64,000 nucleotides of DNA from NCBI RefSeq assembly GCF_004769635.1, contig NZ_RQGH01000028.1:124001-188000 (forward strand). The letters run 5' to 3'. How positions within the stretch are numbered: position 1 is the stretch's first letter; every line of letters begins with the position of its first letter. Of this stretch, positions 18,550-27,720 are shown in pieces. The stretch comes from Leptospira jelokensis (GTDB lineage Bacteria; Spirochaetota; Leptospiria; Leptospirales; Leptospiraceae). Position numbers and translations under genes: made by a program. The notes beneath the pieces are model-generated. The model did not search any database, had not been told where the DNA came from, and saw only the letters and a program-made list of their open reading frames with translations.

Positions 18550-20389
18550 AAATTTGTTATTTTTAATTTTCCTATGCTCTTGTGAAATACCAACGGGTTC
18601 GAATCATTTTGATCCCAATTCACCTGTAAGCTTAGGCCTACTCATGTTAGGTGCCGATCGGATTGTACAAATGGAATTTTCTTCCAATAAGGTTCAGCCA
18701 GGAGGAACATTATTCATTTCTACAAATCATGATTTCACAACAACAGCAAATGGTTTACAACTTCCAGTTAAAAACTTAAGTATCAATCCAATCTCACAAG
18801 TGATTGCAAGGAGTAAATTTTTATACGAAGTGAGAATGAATCCAGCAGTAACCAATGGGAAATTCACTTTGAATCTGAAGGACTATTATTTAAATGAATC
18901 ACTTTTGGTGAATCCTGAAACTTTTGAATTTGAAATCGATGCAAACCCTCCACTTTTGCAGTTAAAAACTGGAAATGGAATTGATATTTCAGAATTACAA
19001 ACTGGATTTTTGGACATTGAAGCCAATGAAGAGATTGTTTGGGAAGGCAATTTATCCCAAATTTCATTATCTGGTAATGCAAAGAATAGTTTGGTTGTTT
19101 CCGATGTGATTGTTACGGAAAGGAATATTCGTTTGTTATTTGCGGGAAATCCGAATGCAAACGGTGGCATCCTAACAATAAGTTTAATGGGAATAAAAGA
19201 CAAAGCGTCTAACACGGATGGGACGGTTATGGTCCCGGTGCAAGTTTTTGCCTTTAAAAGTGGGCCAAATATGAATTTATCCAGAAGGTCCTGTGGTGCA
19301 ATAGAATTGGACGATGGTCGTAAAATTGTGTTAGGCGGCAGGGTTAAAAGTGGAGTGGTGGTCAATGGAAATGGTACTCTAAGTAGTATGGAGTATTACA
19401 ATTCTGTTACTAAGGAGTTCAGTTTTGGACCTGATATGGTTTATCGTAGGCAGGAATTTGCGATCGTTAAATTATTAGATGGCAGAGTGCTTGTTTCGGG
19501 AGGTTTTGGGGCTTTGGTTGGCCCAGGCTCCAACGATGGCCTGGCATCTACAGAGATATTTGATCCGACAACAAATACCTGGACTGAAGGGCCAACTCTA
19601 CATTCTCCAAGACAGTTCCACAAGATGACAGTCCTTCCTGATGGAAATGTTCTTGTTGTAGGTGGTATCAATCCATTTGGACCTTTCCAAACAGTTTCAG
19701 AAGTAGAACTCATCCATGTTACACCTGATCCGATGGCAATGACGGTTGAAAGTGTTGGCCACCTTACTGAATCTAGGTCAAAACATGCGCAGGTTTTATC
19801 AGCAAATGCAGGTAAGGTGGTGATATCAGGTGGAGAAAGGTCTGATGTGACTGGCCCTGGGGTTAATGATCATTATATCCGTTCAATTGATTCGATTGAA
19901 ATCTATGATATCAACACAAAAACGATTACGACTTCCAATACAAAAATCACACGAAGGTTCAATCATTTCGCACACGTTCTTTCAACTGGTGAAGTCTTAA
20001 TTTTAGGTGGAATCAGTTCTAGGTTTAACGATGGGCAACCAATTTTAAGGGCACAAATTTATAATCCAAACACAGATACAATTCGGGATCACAAAAATTT
20101 GCTATTTGGAAGGGAATGGGGATCTTCTTTTGTTTTTCCTTATGGAAAAGATCAGATTATGATTGCAGGCGGATTGGAATACCGAACGGTAAATGGGAAT
20201 ACTTTTGATTCCATATTGGATACGGAATCTTGGTCAGAATCAAGCCAACGTTTTTATCTGACTGGTAGATCATTGAATGCACGATGGGATGGCTGTGATT
20301 TGCCATTCACTGCAACAGGTGGTGGCATGATTTTGGGTGGTCGGATAGGTGCCATCGTTGCAAATACGGAGGAGTATAGTTTTGAATAA
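18536..20389 (+). CDS. kelch-repeat lipoprotein 2
   Basis: The 617-residue protein starts at an ATG that overlaps the previous stop by 14 bp. Its lipoprotein signal ends IFLCSC (Cys16), followed by an HFDPNSPVSLG segment of the same kind as in its neighbours. An Ig-like region (about 40-235), with the KDKASNTDG turn typical of these Leptospira domains, precedes a kelch propeller (about 245-615). Repeated motifs include GRKIVLGGRVKSG, GRVLVSGGFGALVG, NVLVVGGINPFG, KVVISGGERSD and EVLILGGISSR. Probably outer-membrane or periplasm facing and co-expressed with the chemoreceptor and caspase-like protein. Sequence divergence from copies 1 and 3 is large, so the triplication is old. Confidence 0.83.
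   Translation: MGKIKNLLFLIFLCSCEIPTGSNHFDPNSPVSLGLLMLGADRIVQMEFSSNKVQPGGTLFISTNHDFTTTANGLQLPVKNLSINPISQVIARSKFLYEVRMNPAVTNGKFTLNLKDYYLNESLLVNPETFEFEIDANPPLLQLKTGNGIDISELQTGFLDIEANEEIVWEGNLSQISLSGNAKNSLVVSDVIVTERNIRLLFAGNPNANGGILTISLMGIKDKASNTDGTVMVPVQVFAFKSGPNMNLSRRSCGAIELDDGRKIVLGGRVKSGVVVNGNGTLSSMEYYNSVTKEFSFGPDMVYRRQEFAIVKLLDGRVLVSGGFGALVGPGSNDGLASTEIFDPTTNTWTEGPTLHSPRQFHKMTVLPDGNVLVVGGINPFGPFQTVSEVELIHVTPDPMAMTVESVGHLTESRSKHAQVLSANAGKVVISGGERSDVTGPGVNDHYIRSIDSIEIYDINTKTITTSNTKITRRFNHFAHVLSTGEVLILGGISSRFNDGQPILRAQIYNPNTDTIRDHKNLLFGREWGSSFVFPYGKDQIMIAGGLEYRTVNGNTFDSILDTESWSESSQRFYLTGRSLNARWDGCDLPFTATGGGMILGGRIGAIVANTEEYSFE
20368..20374 (+). promoter_or_regulatory. Shine-Dalgarno site that fixes the TTG start of kelch lipoprotein 3
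   Basis: GGAGGAG lies 7 bp upstream of a TTG at 20382, inside the end of kelch gene 2. Translation from this TTG gives MNKLILPLLLLFVGC, a clean lipoprotein signal, whereas the longer upstream frame gives none. The site therefore decides the start and shows translational coupling between the second and third kelch genes. Confidence 0.75.
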
Positions 20390-22130
20390 GCTGATCCTTC
20401 CTTTACTATTATTGTTTGTTGGTTGTATGGTCAAAGCAGAATTTAAGAATGTTTTTGATCCAAAAACAATGACGAGTATACTTCTGAGTTCTACATTCTC
20501 CAATGAAATATTCTCTTGTACTGAACGTTCTAATACAAAGTCTTTTGGTAATATTGACCAAATCTTACTCAAGTGTAACAGGGAACTGGCAAAGGTTGAT
20601 ACTGAATTTTTGACTTCAATCAATGAGGAAACTTTTAATAACATTACATTCACGAAATTGGGCAATGACCAGCTGTTGGTCCAATTTGATCCTTTAGTAT
20701 CTGATGGTAAATATGATTTGAAATTACAAAGTGTTGTTTCTGGGTTTGGTGAAACTTTAGAGAAAGATACCTTTCCAATTATCATAGATACCCAACTGCC
20801 AACGGTTAGTCTTTCTAATTATTTACCAATCACGGATTATACATTTTTTTCAGAGAGGTATTGGGATTTTACAAGTTCGGAACCTCTCTCCCATTTTTCT
20901 CCTCCTACACTTAGCGGGAGTTTAGCGCCTTCCATCATCATTCGTTCCATCCAACGTATTAGTGATTCTAGTTTTAGAGTTTATTTTGAAACGAATTTTA
21001 TCTCCAATGGACCAGGGACTCTCATTTTTTCTTTTGAAGATTCCAAAGACAAAGCCCAGAATCCAGTTACGAATTCTACAACAGTGAGATTGATTGGACT
21101 AGTCAAAGGTCCTGAACTTAACCAAGGTCGTTCAGAATTTGAGGGCTTCCAAAACCAAAATGGGGATGTCATCGCAATTTATGGATACAATGCGTCTGCT
21201 GAAATATTAAGAAAGGGAACAAATACGTTTGTGCTTACCAATCCGAGTTTACCGAGCATTGGTAAAGGAGAGCGAGGGGTGATGTTGGATGGGAAAAAAC
21301 TACTCATCACAGGTGGGTTCCCTCCATATACTTATATTTCATTAAGCGAAAGTTATATTTTTGATACCGAGACTACTTCATTTTTACCAACAGGAAACAT
21401 GAATCAAAATCGGGGTGAACATAATATCGTTAAATTAGCAAACGGTAAAGTAATGGTGCTCGGCGGGATAAGCCAAGTTTTCCCTGGATCACATTTTATC
21501 ACACTGAATTCAGCTGAAATATACGATCCGAATACAGAAACATTTACTGAGTTACCAAATCGAATGCAAAGTCCAAGGTCATTCTTTTGTTCCGTTTTGT
21601 TAAATGATGGACGTGTATTTGTGGTTGGTGGAACCAACGGTATCTATGCTCCAATGGATACAACAGAATTCTTTGATCCTACAACTGAGACCTTTTCATT
21701 TGGACCGAACTTACCTATTGCAGTAGGTGCTTTAAAATGTTTAAAATTGAGTGATGGGAACGTTTTGATATATGGTGCACAGTTATCTAATTTAAGTAAT
21801 GCAACTATGTTATTTGATGTAACTAAAAATCGTATCATAACCATTGCAAATTCAGTTTACCGAAGAGAGTGGAGTATTGCACAAGAGTTACCAGATGGTG
21901 GGATATTATTTTACGGTGGAGCTTACCGATACAATACAAGTGAACCAAGCCGAACAATCGAAAAATTAGATTATGGGAAAAGTAATAGTTTTTATGATAT
22001 GGGAATGGCAAGAAATAGTATTTCGAAACATAGTGGTGTGAAATTTTCTGATGGGACTTTGTTTTACTTAGGCGGTGAGTCTGGAGGAATGTTCCACCAT
22101 GGCACTGATTATTATGGTCTCACGGAATAA
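20382..22130 (+). CDS. kelch-repeat lipoprotein 3
   Basis: Starting from TTG at 20382 (8-bp overlap with kelch gene 2, strong ribosome site), the protein is 582 residues with lipobox FVGC (Cys15) and then a VFDPKTMTS segment. Ig-like regions (about 30-250, with FEDSKDKAQNPV) precede a kelch propeller (about 255-580) carrying KKLLITGGFPP, KVMVLGGIS, RVFVVGGTNG, NVLIYGAQ, GILFYGGAYR and GTLFYLGGESGG blades. Same architecture as the two genes before it. Two of the blades have GA or GG variants, which is common in kelch repeats. The role is unknown, probably ligand or protein binding at the cell surface, in the same complex or pathway as its operon partners (inference from context). Confidence 0.82.
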   Translation: MNKLILPLLLLFVGCMVKAEFKNVFDPKTMTSILLSSTFSNEIFSCTERSNTKSFGNIDQILLKCNRELAKVDTEFLTSINEETFNNITFTKLGNDQLLVQFDPLVSDGKYDLKLQSVVSGFGETLEKDTFPIIIDTQLPTVSLSNYLPITDYTFFSERYWDFTSSEPLSHFSPPTLSGSLAPSIIIRSIQRISDSSFRVYFETNFISNGPGTLIFSFEDSKDKAQNPVTNSTTVRLIGLVKGPELNQGRSEFEGFQNQNGDVIAIYGYNASAEILRKGTNTFVLTNPSLPSIGKGERGVMLDGKKLLITGGFPPYTYISLSESYIFDTETTSFLPTGNMNQNRGEHNIVKLANGKVMVLGGISQVFPGSHFITLNSAEIYDPNTETFTELPNRMQSPRSFFCSVLLNDGRVFVVGGTNGIYAPMDTTEFFDPTTETFSFGPNLPIAVGALKCLKLSDGNVLIYGAQLSNLSNATMLFDVTKNRIITIANSVYRREWSIAQELPDGGILFYGGAYRYNTSEPSRTIEKLDYGKSNSFYDMGMARNSISKHSGVKFSDGTLFYLGGESGGMFHHGTDYYGLTE

Positions 22131-22132
22131 AC

Positions 22133-22858
22133 ATGCCACACAACCAGGGAAAAATTTATGGTTCCTTTAAAAAAATATGTATCCCTGAGTCGGATCTAAA
22201 GGCTGAAGCAGAAATTCTCAAAGCCGATTTATTAAAAATTCAATTTTGTTATAATGAAAAAACCATTTCTGAATGTGAAGTTGCATTTCAAATCATCTTA
22301 TTATACCTCGAAAAGAGAGTGAAACGTCATCCATTTTTGAGGATGGGCAAAAAACTTCCGAAACGAGAGTATGTGAATGATTTTTTAGAAGTTGTACGTT
22401 TTTATGGGATGCCAGATACTGTGCGTTATGCGCTTTGGAAGTGGCAATTAAAAGAGTGGGATATCCGACTCATTGATTACAATCCAACATCACTTGAGAT
22501 GTTGCAAACGCAAAGCCAAGGAATTCGTTTCGCTACGATATGTTGGGAGGAAGCAATTTCGGGTAATTTGGTAGAAGGCAAACGTGACGCATTCGAACAT
22601 TTGTTGCACGATCTTGCGCACGCATATATGTTCTTTCGGGAAGATTATGATTTTTTTGGCCAAAAGAAGTTTTTTAAATCTATGTTAGATGATTTTCAAA
22701 ATTACCAAATGTATTTAGAAGAGAATCCAATCTTTAAGGAAAAATTCGAATATTGTATTTCGGATATGAATTCACACCCTGCACATTTAAATGCATATTG
22801 GAATGCAATTCGTAAAGAAGCAGGAATTCCAATATATGAATTAAATCAGAACACTTAA
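22133..22858 (+). CDS. hypothetical protein with HDxxH motif, last gene of the MCP/caspase/kelch operon
   Basis: I do not recognise this 241-residue protein. It has no signal peptide and no clear membrane segment, so it should be cytoplasmic, unlike the four proteins encoded before it. The helix FEHLLHDLAHAYMFFRED holds His156, His159, Asp160 and His163, an HDxxH arrangement that looks like a metal site; there is some resemblance to the HDxxH of Coq4-like proteins, but the expected downstream Glu spacing does not fit. The ATG is 2 bp after the kelch 3 stop, with GGA 8 bp upstream, so it belongs to the operon. Its 3' end overlaps the convergent MazG-like gene by 4 bp. Confidence 0.68.
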   Translation: MPHNQGKIYGSFKKICIPESDLKAEAEILKADLLKIQFCYNEKTISECEVAFQIILLYLEKRVKRHPFLRMGKKLPKREYVNDFLEVVRFYGMPDTVRYALWKWQLKEWDIRLIDYNPTSLEMLQTQSQGIRFATICWEEAISGNLVEGKRDAFEHLLHDLAHAYMFFREDYDFFGQKKFFKSMLDDFQNYQMYLEENPIFKEKFEYCISDMNSHPAHLNAYWNAIRKEAGIPIYELNQNT

Positions 22859-23193
22859 AGTTTTGGGTTGTTTTTGTGCCGCGTTAAGTCGCGATTTGTA
22901 TTTTTTTGAATTGTTCCCGCGATGGCATCTTCTAAAGAAATCCCCATCTGGTTTGCAAGGCATGTTAATACAAAAAGAATATCTCCGATTTCACTTGGAA
23001 TTTTATCAGCTGATTCACCTGCTTTAAATGACTGATCTCCGTATTTTCTCGACATCAACCTAGAAAGTTCACCAACTTCTTCCATTAGAATCGCTAAATT
23101 GGTTAACTCAGAAAAGTATCGAACACCAACCGTTTTGATCCATTGGTCCACTTCTGCTTGTAAGTCATTGAGAGTGATATTATTGTTTCCCAA
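22855..23193 (-). CDS. MazG-like nucleotide pyrophosphohydrolase
   Basis: A TTG start at 23193, with GGAG 7 bp upstream and overlapping the SGNH-like gene by 14 bp, gives a 112-residue protein. It carries the all-alpha NTP-PPase motifs: LMEEVGELSR (EExxE near residues 37-42) and IPSEIGDILFVL (ExxD near residue 68), the Mg-binding set of the MazG superfamily. These enzymes hydrolyse NTPs or dNTPs, usually non-canonical ones, to the monophosphate. It is the last gene of a seven-gene surface-glycan operon, so a nucleotide clean-up role is possible but the link is only positional. Confidence 0.8.
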   Translation of the reverse strand: MGNNNITLNDLQAEVDQWIKTVGVRYFSELTNLAILMEEVGELSRLMSRKYGDQSFKAGESADKIPSEIGDILFVLTCLANQMGISLEDAIAGTIQKNTNRDLTRHKNNPKL

Positions 23194-24325
23194 GTTTTTT
23201 CTCCAATTCTTTTGCCAATACATTGGAAAACTGAATCATACCTTTTTCATTCAGGTGGATCAAGTCGAAACAATATTCACCATTTTTTTCACCAAGTGAA
23301 TCTTGTAAGTCAATTGCATCTAAAGATTGATTTGCTTTTAAAGCATTTGTTAGTCCATCATACCAAACTTTCATTCGATTTTCATCATTTGTTTTTCTGA
23401 TCACATCGGAATAGGGGGCAAAAATATTGTAGATATGAATTTTTCTTTTGCCAATAAATTCATACATTTTTGTTAGGCGGCGAAAATATCTCTCCGTACT
23501 TTCAGTTTTACCAGTATCTTTGGGAACCACTGCAGCGACATTACATGTTTCATACAACATTCGGCGATGGTCTTGGTTTGAACCTTTGGGAATGTCGATT
23601 GGCAAATGAAGAGCCAAACGGTTGAGGCAGTCGTCAACGCTTGTTAGGTTGTATTCGTCTATTGATTCCGGATGATCATTTTCATAATCCCAAGGATTTA
23701 AATTCGGATTTTTGCTCGTTCTAGATATCGATTTAATCCTTTCATTAAAATTGATGATGAGATCAGACATATCCTTTCTGTAAGCAATCGACTTAAACAA
23801 TAAGAAAAGATAATTAGAAACATCTAGTTCATATTCAAATTCATGTAAACTAGGAATTGCCTTAAAATTTCCCAATTCTGATAACATGGCAAGAGTTGGT
23901 TCAACAGCATTTTTTCTATCTACCCAAGGCATTCCAGGTTCCATCACATGAAGTATGATTTTCACATCTGGGAATTCATCCAAATACTCTTCTAAAATCC
24001 TATGTTGGACGATGAGTTCTGAACCCCTAATGGCAATCGATTGTGTTTTCCAACCCAGAGGCGCTAATTTCTCGTTTAAGATACGAACGCTGATCCCTTC
24101 AAATGCTACCGATGTCCCAACTATTAATATATTCGGATTTAATTCGTTTTTGTGACTAGTCACATGTTCTGTGACACGATTGATATTGGATGCATATGAA
24201 TTCTTTTTGAGATAAGATTTGTAAGCCCCAAGTTGGAGGATGGTTTCGAATACGAATAAGAAGAGAACCACCGTAATGATTTTTTTATCTTGCAGGAATA
24301 ATAAAGTCTCTTTGGTTAGATTCAT
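23180..24325 (-). CDS. SGNH-like membrane-anchored protein paired with second MBOAT
   Basis: The 381-residue protein has one N-terminal hydrophobic segment (about residues 15-33), then a probably periplasmic domain. The SGNH pattern is visible: ILIVGTSVAFEG (about residue 67) in place of the GDS block, and YCFDLIHLNEKG near residue 353, a proper DxxH catalytic pair. The gene starts 2 bp after the MBOAT gene and overlaps the MazG-like gene by 14 bp. By analogy with AlgI/AlgJ, PatA/PatB and similar systems, it should act with that MBOAT in O-acylation or deacylation of an exported glycan. The sequence is unlike the SGNH-like protein at 1.4 kb, so the two systems probably have different substrates. 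Confidence 0.65.
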   Translation of the reverse strand: MNLTKETLLFLQDKKIITVVLFLFVFETILQLGAYKSYLKKNSYASNINRVTEHVTSHKNELNPNILIVGTSVAFEGISVRILNEKLAPLGWKTQSIAIRGSELIVQHRILEEYLDEFPDVKIILHVMEPGMPWVDRKNAVEPTLAMLSELGNFKAIPSLHEFEYELDVSNYLFLLFKSIAYRKDMSDLIINFNERIKSISRTSKNPNLNPWDYENDHPESIDEYNLTSVDDCLNRLALHLPIDIPKGSNQDHRRMLYETCNVAAVVPKDTGKTESTERYFRRLTKMYEFIGKRKIHIYNIFAPYSDVIRKTNDENRMKVWYDGLTNALKANQSLDAIDLQDSLGEKNGEYCFDLIHLNEKGMIQFSNVLAKELEKKLGKQ

Positions 24326-24327
24326 AA

Positions 24328-25824
24328 TTAAAATTGAAAGTAGAGGAAATTCTGACTTTCTGTGACTCCAAATAAAAGTAATAACAAGATGTTTACAATG
24401 ACAAAGATGGAATATTTAATCCAATTCCCAGTGAGAAGAGTAGGAATTTGTCTTTTCGAAAAAATAGTACTAGCGGTGAAACAAATCACAAGTAAAATTC
24501 CATATCGATAATTTGACCATTGTGTTAGAGGAACATTTGCATCATTGATAAAAACAAGGGCTTTCATCATTGGGATTGCCTTTTCCATGGTCTCTGCACG
24601 GAACATGATGAATCCAAATGCCAAACAAAACATCGTAAAGATTCGTGAAAATAAATCATAAGTTTTCCCTCCCTTTGCATTCAAGAATTTTGAAACGGAA
24701 GTATCTCCATAAAATTTATGGGTGAGTAACATCACACCTTGCCAAATCCCCCAACCAACATAATGGTAAGCAGCACCATGCCAAAGCCCGGCAAAAAGCC
24801 ATGTGATCATAATATTTCGGATGTAAAGTAATACGCTGACTCTTGATCCACCTAATGGGATATAAATGTAGTCTCGTATCCAGGTAGAAAAGGAAATATG
24901 CCATCTCGACCAATGGTCTGCTATATTTTTGCATGACATTGGGAAATTGAAGTTTGCATTGAATTGAAATCCAAATAATCGGGCGACACCAATTGCAATA
25001 TCAGTATACCCGGCAAAATCAAAATAAATTTGCCAACCGAATGCCAAAGCACCTGTCCAAATTTCAATAGAGTTTAAATTTTGGTAGTTTGCAAACGTAA
25101 AGTCGACCACCTTTCCAAGGTTATCTGCAAAAACGATTTTTCTTGTAAAACCAATTAAAATAAGTGCAAATGCAGCTTCGATGTGTTCTTTATGGACACT
25201 CAACCGGTAATCTAGATCTCGAAAAAATGTTTCGGCTCTTACAATCGGACCAGCAACCAGTTGTGGGAAAAATGCAACGTACAAAGCAAAATCGAGGAAT
25301 GATTTTCGCGCTTCGATTTTGCGATTGTAAACGTCGATTGTATAACTCATTGATTGGAAGGTGTAAAATGAAATTCCAACTGGTAAGATGATGTTTTGTT
25401 TTGCAAATTGAAAGGATCCAAATAAGTGGATATCGTTTAAGAGGCCAAGTAAAAAGTCTGTATACTTAAAGAATCCTAAAGTTCCAATGTTCACAACTAG
25501 TGATAATACAAGTAACCACCCTCGTAATGAATCACCATCTGCTTTTCTTTCGATGGCACGTGCTGCAAAATAATCAATGAAGGTAGAAAAAATTAAAATG
25601 AGTACATATGGATTGATTTTGAAATCACAATACAATCGATCCGTATAAAACTTTAATCCAGAATCAGCCATCGCCGAACAAGAGATTGAGGAAGGTTGCC
25701 AAGCCATGTAAAAGTAATAACTTGCTAAAAGAAAAAATAAACGTTGCCATCTGTTTTTTAATACATTGCCAATGATGATGGTTATAAAAAAGAAAACTAA
25801 AAATTCAAAGGAATTAAATAACAT
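24328..25824 (-). CDS. MBOAT-family membrane O-acyltransferase
   Basis: This 498-residue, full-length polytopic protein has the AlgI-like start (MLFNSFEFLVFFF), LPVGISFYTFQSMSYTIDVY, FPQLVAGPIVRAE, the WSRWHISFSTWIRDYIYIPLGG block, and GLWHGAAYHY carrying the invariant His. A later HG pair that many AlgI proteins have (WGLLHG) is WGIWQG here. It is predicted to transfer acyl groups from the cytoplasmic side to a periplasmic acceptor through its SGNH-like partner (2 bp downstream). It is the fifth gene of an operon with two glycosyltransferases, so the acceptor is probably the glycan or glycolipid they make (inference). Confidence 0.9.
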   Translation of the reverse strand: MLFNSFEFLVFFFITIIIGNVLKNRWQRLFFLLASYYFYMAWQPSSISCSAMADSGLKFYTDRLYCDFKINPYVLILIFSTFIDYFAARAIERKADGDSLRGWLLVLSLVVNIGTLGFFKYTDFLLGLLNDIHLFGSFQFAKQNIILPVGISFYTFQSMSYTIDVYNRKIEARKSFLDFALYVAFFPQLVAGPIVRAETFFRDLDYRLSVHKEHIEAAFALILIGFTRKIVFADNLGKVVDFTFANYQNLNSIEIWTGALAFGWQIYFDFAGYTDIAIGVARLFGFQFNANFNFPMSCKNIADHWSRWHISFSTWIRDYIYIPLGGSRVSVLLYIRNIMITWLFAGLWHGAAYHYVGWGIWQGVMLLTHKFYGDTSVSKFLNAKGGKTYDLFSRIFTMFCLAFGFIMFRAETMEKAIPMMKALVFINDANVPLTQWSNYRYGILLVICFTASTIFSKRQIPTLLTGNWIKYSIFVIVNILLLLLFGVTESQNFLYFQF

Positions 25825-25834
25825 CTGTGTTGTC

Positions 25835-27121
25835 CTATTTGTAAATTGTTTCTTCTGCTAATTTCTCAACGGGACCTTGGATCCCTTCTGTATAACCAAA
25901 TTTTGGTCCAATGGATCTAGGAAGGGTTGAGAATGTAAAATTGATAAGAAAATAAAATAAAAATAAAAAGCTATAAGTGGAATGTAAAATTGCATTGGAG
26001 AAACGTGGTAATGTTTCGGATCGGAAAGAACGGAGTATATAGGAATTCAAAATCCATAATCCAATGGTTGTCCCAACCCAAAATTCAAAAAAATAACCTT
26101 CCCACCAGGTATAAAATGCTATGGATGGTAATAACCAAAAAAGTAAAACCAGAAGTTCTTGTTTGTATTTTGCCCACATTGTACGGAAATTCAAAATTCC
26201 TAAACTCAAACTAAAAATCCAGAACAAAAGATTTAAATTATAGGGTAGGTGTTTTGGGTTTTGAAAATCAAAAAGGTTCACCCTAAATTTTGGAATCACA
26301 TTTTGGAACACAAGAAAGGCGTCACCAATCCCTCGATAAAAGTACAATACATAGTTTTTGTCCTCTCCAAGGCTTGTGCCCCATCGATTGATAGCCGCAT
26401 ATAAAAACATCCAAAACGAAAAATGTTTTTCATCTATTGGGCCTAATCCTCTTTTTAAGATGACAAACCCCACAAACAAATAGGAAATTATAGTTGCGAG
26501 TCCTAAACATGTTAAGTAAACAAATATTGTTCTCATTTTGATACCAAAACTTCTGTTTGGTGAAAGTAAAATTGCCATCGGCACCATCCCAAAGTGAATG
26601 ACATTGGATTGGTGGAAATAAATGGAAAATAATTGGATGATCCACAATATGCTTAGGTGTTTTGCCGATAAACCTTTCTTCAAAAAGTAAATAGTCAGCA
26701 AAAATAGTAAAGCCATCAAACAAGAGTGGATGAGGGGAGTATCGTTGTGTAGGCTATAAAACCAGAAAGCTTGGCTTACTTGGATGACAAGTGCAAGGGA
26801 AACAGCTAAAATGAAGTCTTTATACAAAAGGTAGTAAATCCAAATAAATACACCCAAAAAGAATAAGGAAAAACTAAGGATCCGTAAACGGAGAAAAAAC
26901 ATAATGTCTGTTGTTGGATAAATGGATCGAAGCATTTTCCAATACATTAGTCCTGATGATTCAAAACCTAAATGGTGTGGGTTAAAAAAAGCAGATTCCA
27001 CTCGATCCTTTTGGATGTTTAAGGCGTAAACACAGGAATCCCAATCAAAGGCACGTGAAAGATACCTTAAATGGAACAGGAATAATCCTAAAAGTAGAAG
27101 TATAACAAATAATTTTTTCAA
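25835..27121 (-). CDS. polytopic membrane protein, GT39/GT-C-like hypothetical
   Basis: The 428-residue protein has about ten membrane segments. Near the N-terminus a luminal-type loop, AFDWDSCVYALNIQK (residues 25-39), resembles the acidic first loop of GT-C glycosyltransferases (PMT/ArnT/GT39 style), and a His/Gly-containing NPHHLGFE follows. Overall similarity is weak, so this remains a tentative family call. It is placed 11 bp after a small membrane protein and 10 bp before the MBOAT gene on the same strand. A lipid-linked sugar transferase of a surface glycan pathway would fit the context; a transporter or scaffold cannot be excluded. Confidence 0.6.
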   Translation of the reverse strand: MKKLFVILLLLGLFLFHLRYLSRAFDWDSCVYALNIQKDRVESAFFNPHHLGFESSGLMYWKMLRSIYPTTDIMFFLRLRILSFSLFFLGVFIWIYYLLYKDFILAVSLALVIQVSQAFWFYSLHNDTPLIHSCLMALLFLLTIYFLKKGLSAKHLSILWIIQLFSIYFHQSNVIHFGMVPMAILLSPNRSFGIKMRTIFVYLTCLGLATIISYLFVGFVILKRGLGPIDEKHFSFWMFLYAAINRWGTSLGEDKNYVLYFYRGIGDAFLVFQNVIPKFRVNLFDFQNPKHLPYNLNLLFWIFSLSLGILNFRTMWAKYKQELLVLLFWLLPSIAFYTWWEGYFFEFWVGTTIGLWILNSYILRSFRSETLPRFSNAILHSTYSFLFLFYFLINFTFSTLPRSIGPKFGYTEGIQGPVEKLAEETIYK

Positions 27122-27132
27122 AAAAAACCTAG

Positions 27133-27720
27133 TTAACGTTTTAAGATTTGATTCACGATCGTTTTGTTTTTTCCAAAGGGGAAGAAAAAAGGAGTACTAA
27201 ATAGAACCTTTCCTTGTTTTTTCCAAATCAGACGATTGCACCCGATATAATCGCTTAGTCCACCATGTTCATAAGTCAAAACGAGACCATCTTCAGTAAG
27301 ATTGAATTTACTTAATTCTTTCCCAAGTCCTAAGTTTCGAATTTGCCAAAGTTCACCTTTTACAAATACAGTTCGTTTGTTCCACTGGTTTAAGAGTTTA
27401 CTCAAATCAACTAACAATGAAATGGAAATATAAAAATATACAAAAACAGAAAGGTAGTGATAGTATCTCACTTCGTCGAGAAATGGAATTTTTAACACTT
27501 TTGTGATCTCAAGAACTCCCACAAACCAATAGAAAAAATGTCCTAGGTAATGGATGTAAGGTAAGCTAGAGTAGAAGAAACAAAATGCACCTAGCACAAG
27601 TAAGATGGATGGCAACGGATTCGAAAAAAGTTCATCGTATAGAGATGTTCCAAAATATGCAGTTTCTCTTTTGGATTTGGATTCTTTCCATTTTGAGATT
27701 AGGTTTTTTAATGGTTTCAT
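27133..27720 (-). CDS. hypothetical membrane protein in glycan operon
   Basis: This 195-residue protein is unknown to me. Residues 35-125 contain about three or four hydrophobic segments, and the C-terminal third (about 130-195) looks like a small soluble beta-rich domain with many aromatic residues. Its start overlaps the end of the glycosyltransferase gene by 4 bp (ATGA), so the two are coupled. No catalytic motif is visible. It may be a helper or anchor for the neighbouring glycosyltransferases. Confidence 0.62.
   Translation of the reverse strand: MKPLKNLISKWKESKSKRETAYFGTSLYDELFSNPLPSILLVLGAFCFFYSSLPYIHYLGHFFYWFVGVLEITKVLKIPFLDEVRYYHYLSVFVYFYISISLLVDLSKLLNQWNKRTVFVKGELWQIRNLGLGKELSKFNLTEDGLVLTYEHGGLSDYIGCNRLIWKKQGKVLFSTPFFFPFGKNKTIVNQILKR

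Noticed and set aside
18593..18605. GGTTCGAATC, a tRNA T-loop-like word
   Set aside because: It lies inside the kelch 2 coding sequence, with no acceptor stem or anticodon arm around it.
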